Assembly (NCBI GenBank): GCA_003242505.1
Contig: QGUP01000135.1
Coordinates: forward strand, 1-5,930
Source: Bacillota bacterium
Lineage (GTDB): Bacteria > Bacillota > Sulfobacillia > Symbiobacteriales > ZC4RG38
DNA: 5,930 bases
Direction: 5' to 3'
Shown: piece by piece, positions 4,264 to 5,930 of the stretch
How the letters are laid out: the number at the start of each line of letters is the position of its first letter
Position numbering within the stretch: the stretch's first letter is position 1
Program-made: the position numbers and the translations under genes
The notes under the pieces: model-generated
Database searches by the model: none
Seen by the model: only the letters and a program-made list of their open reading frames with translations
What the model was told of the DNA's origin: nothing

Positions 4264-5322
4264 ATGCCGACGTCACCGCTTGCAACCGATGTTTCCGGCA
4301 CAACCCACGGGCGGCGGCTTTCCGGAGGAGTCGCCCGGGCCGGGCTCCTGCTGCTGGCCACCGGCGCCCTGGCCCTCACGGCCCTCCTTAGCCTGCGGGT
4401 GGGCTCCGTTGCGGTCAGCAGCCGGGATGTCCTGGGCGCCCTCTTTGCGTACGCACCAGAGTCCTACGAGCAGACGGTGGTGCGGGCCCTCCGGCTGCCC
4501 CGGACCATCGTCGGCGCGGGGGTGGGCGCCGCCCTGGCGCTGGCCGGGGCCGGGATGCAGGCCGCTACCCGGAACCCCCTGGCGGAGCCCGCCCTCCTGG
4601 GGGTCAACAGCGGCGCCGCCTTCGCCATCGTCGCCGCCGTCCATCTGGGTCACCTCGCCCATCCGCTCCAGCACATCTGGTTTGGCTTCCTGGGCGGCCT
4701 CGGTGCCGCTGCTCTGGTCTACGCCATCGGATCGGCCGGCCCGGGGGGCGCGACGCCGGTCAAGCTCGCCCTGGCCGGGATGGTGGTCTCCGCCCTTCTG
4801 GGCTCCTGGACCACGGCCCTCCTGCTCCTCGACCAGCAGGCCCTGGAGGTGGTCCGGTTCTGGCTGGTGGGCTCCCTGGCCGGCCGGGACCTGGGGGTCT
4901 TCCGGGCGGTCTCGCCCTTCCTGCTCGCGGGCATCGGGGGGATGTTGCTCCTGGGCCGCCACCTCACCGTCCTCAGCCTGGGGGAGGAGGCGGCCCGATC
5001 CCTCGGGATGCACACCGGGCGGGTCCGGGCCCTGGTGGTTGGCCTAGTGGCGCTGATGACCGGTGCCGCGGTCGCCGCGGCTGGCCCCATCGGGTTCGTG
5101 GGGCTGGCGGTGCCCCACATGGTGCGGGGCCTCGTGGGGCCGGAGTACCGGTGGGTGCTGCCCCTCTGCCTGGTGACGGGGCCTCTGGTCCTCCTCGGCG
5201 CCGATATCCTCGGGCGGGTGCTGGCCCGCCCCGGGGAACTGCCGGTGGGCATCGTCACCGCCCTGCTGGGCGCGCCGTTTCTCATCGCCCTGGCCCGCCG
5301 GCGGAGGGGGGTGGAGCCATGA
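4264..5322 (+). CDS. Iron-siderophore ABC transporter permease, FecCD family (first subunit)
   Basis: This is an integral membrane subunit of a BtuC/FecCD-type importer; it would pair with the next gene product to form the channel for the ferric siderophore. It has 352 residues, normal for the family, and about ten hydrophobic segments. Landmarks: first membrane segment about 26-44; RALRLPRTIVG at 74-84; MQAATRNPLAEPALLGVNSGAA at 98-119; FWLVGSLAGRDL at 199-210; the ATPase-coupling segment GEEAARSLGM at 240-249; GPIGFVGLAVPHMVR at 274-288; and PGELPVGIVTALLGAPF at 323-339 before a basic tail. The ATG at 4264 is chosen because GAGG (4254-4257) precedes it by 6 nt and GAGGAG lies further up, and because upstream in-frame ATGs (4081, 4207) would add an Arg/Pro-rich stretch, the first one inside the binding-protein gene. 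Its TGA overlaps the next ATG. Confidence 0.93.
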   Translation: MPTSPLATDVSGTTHGRRLSGGVARAGLLLLATGALALTALLSLRVGSVAVSSRDVLGALFAYAPESYEQTVVRALRLPRTIVGAGVGAALALAGAGMQAATRNPLAEPALLGVNSGAAFAIVAAVHLGHLAHPLQHIWFGFLGGLGAAALVYAIGSAGPGGATPVKLALAGMVVSALLGSWTTALLLLDQQALEVVRFWLVGSLAGRDLGVFRAVSPFLLAGIGGMLLLGRHLTVLSLGEEAARSLGMHTGRVRALVVGLVALMTGAAVAAAGPIGFVGLAVPHMVRGLVGPEYRWVLPLCLVTGPLVLLGADILGRVLARPGELPVGIVTALLGAPFLIALARRRRGVEP

Positions 5323-5930
5323 GGCCAAGCCGCGGTCGCCGGCTGGTACGGGTCGGCCCCGTGTCCGCGCAGGTCGACCTCCTGGCCGCCGCCTGCACTG
5401 CCCTCGCCCTTGGGGTTCTGCTGGCCCTGGCCGGGTGGGGGCTCACCCTGGGCAGGTTCCCCATCCCGCCGGGCGATCTCGTGCGGGCCCTCGTCGGCCG
5501 GGGCGACCGGGAGACGGCTTTCATCCTCCTGGAACTGCGGCTTCCCCGGATTCTGACCGCGGCGATGGTGGGAGCGATGCTGGCCATGTCTGGCACCATC
5601 TTCCAGGGCCTGCTGCGAAACCCCCTCGTCTCGCCGGACATCGTCGGGGTGAACGCCGGCGCCACCCTGGCCGCGGTCTTCTGGATTGTGCACCGGCTGC
5701 CTGCCGCCGGGCTGCCGGCCGCGGCGTTCCTTGGAGCCCTGGCGGCCGCCGGCACCATCTACGTCCTCACCTGGCGGGGCCGGATCGACCCGATGCGCCT
5801 CATCCTGGTCGGCATCGGCGTTGGCGCCCTGCTCAACGCCGGCACCGGGTGGCTTCTGGTCCGGCACTCCATCTACCAGGTGAGCGAGGCGGGTCTGTGG
5901 ATGTCCGGCAGCGTCTATGCCAGCGATTGG
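5319..5930 (+). CDS. Iron-siderophore ABC transporter permease, FecCD family (second subunit, cut by window edge)
   Basis: The 204 visible codons encode the second FecCD-type permease, partner of the preceding one. A basic N-terminus (MRPSRGRRLVR) is followed by a membrane segment at about 20-42, then ELRLPRI at 72-78, FQGLLRNPLVSPDIVGVNAGA at 95-115 (the family signature, parallel to MQAATRNPLAEPALLGVNSGA in the first subunit), MRLILVGIGVGALLNA at 159-174 and WMSGSVYASDW at 194-204. Full-length members have about 330-350 residues, so roughly the C-terminal 40 percent is missing, including the coupling loop and GPI/FVGL region. The start overlaps the upstream stop as ATGA (5319-5322), a translational-coupling arrangement. 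The two permeases differ clearly in sequence, so a heterodimeric channel is likely. An ATPase gene would be expected next, outside the window. Confidence 0.93.
   Translation, partial: MRPSRGRRLVRVGPVSAQVDLLAAACTALALGVLLALAGWGLTLGRFPIPPGDLVRALVGRGDRETAFILLELRLPRILTAAMVGAMLAMSGTIFQGLLRNPLVSPDIVGVNAGATLAAVFWIVHRLPAAGLPAAAFLGALAAAGTIYVLTWRGRIDPMRLILVGIGVGALLNAGTGWLLVRHSIYQVSEAGLWMSGSVYASDW

Noticed and set aside
3054..4379. Long minus-strand open frame opposite the binding-protein gene
   Set aside because: Gly/Arg/Asp-rich shadow; the plus strand has lipobox, family motifs, promoter and Fur box.
4719..5867. Minus-strand open frame opposite both permeases
   Set aside because: Arg/Pro/Gly-rich shadow with no motif; the plus strand encodes FecCD signatures in both genes.
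1..5930. CRISPR array, insertion sequence, tRNA or rRNA gene
   Set aside because: No regularly spaced identical repeats, no transposase motif or terminal inverted repeats, and no cloverleaf or rRNA core seen by eye.

Overview
The window is very GC-rich and reads as a chromosomal segment of a high-GC, probably thermophilic, Gram-positive bacterium of the Firmicutes type (Thermaerobacter- or Symbiobacterium-like). This is an inference. It rests on a transcription-attenuating T-box leader ahead of trpS, a TrpRS very like that of Geobacillus stearothermophilus, a TPP riboswitch with an intrinsic terminator, strong Shine-Dalgarno sequences with NTG starts, and a lipoprotein-type substrate-binding protein.

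Layout. Positions 1-733 (minus strand) hold the 5' part of thiD, its long leader with a complete TPP aptamer, a perfect 10-bp terminator and a candidate promoter. Positions 734-1164 show no convincing gene; they contain a 14-bp GNRA-capped hairpin that pairs best as minus-strand RNA, and degenerate repeats next to the trpS stop. Positions 1165-2700 (minus strand) hold trpS with a GTG start and a leader of about 500 nt. That leader carries a full tryptophan T-box: UGG specifier, S-turn, T-box sequence with a UGGC bulge, antiterminator and terminator. It has a good -35/-10 promoter. Positions 2701-2842 are a divergent spacer. From 2843 to the right edge (plus strand) runs an iron-uptake operon: a promoter overlapped by a near-consensus Fur box, a structured leader of about 180 nt, a TTG-started siderophore-type substrate-binding lipoprotein, a 118-nt gap with a direct repeat and a hairpin, then two FecCD-family permeases coupled by an ATGA overlap. 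The second permease is cut by the window edge.

Function. The three transcription units each sense the nutrient they serve: TPP for thiamin pyrimidine phosphorylation, uncharged tRNA-Trp for TrpRS, and iron through Fur for siderophore import. The ATPase of the transporter is not in the window and would be expected further right, or encoded elsewhere.

No wholly new protein system is visible. The least explained elements are RNA-level: the branched leader of the Fur-controlled operon, the enlarged GC-rich middle of the T-box leader with competing helices, and the repeat plus hairpin between the binding protein and its permeases.
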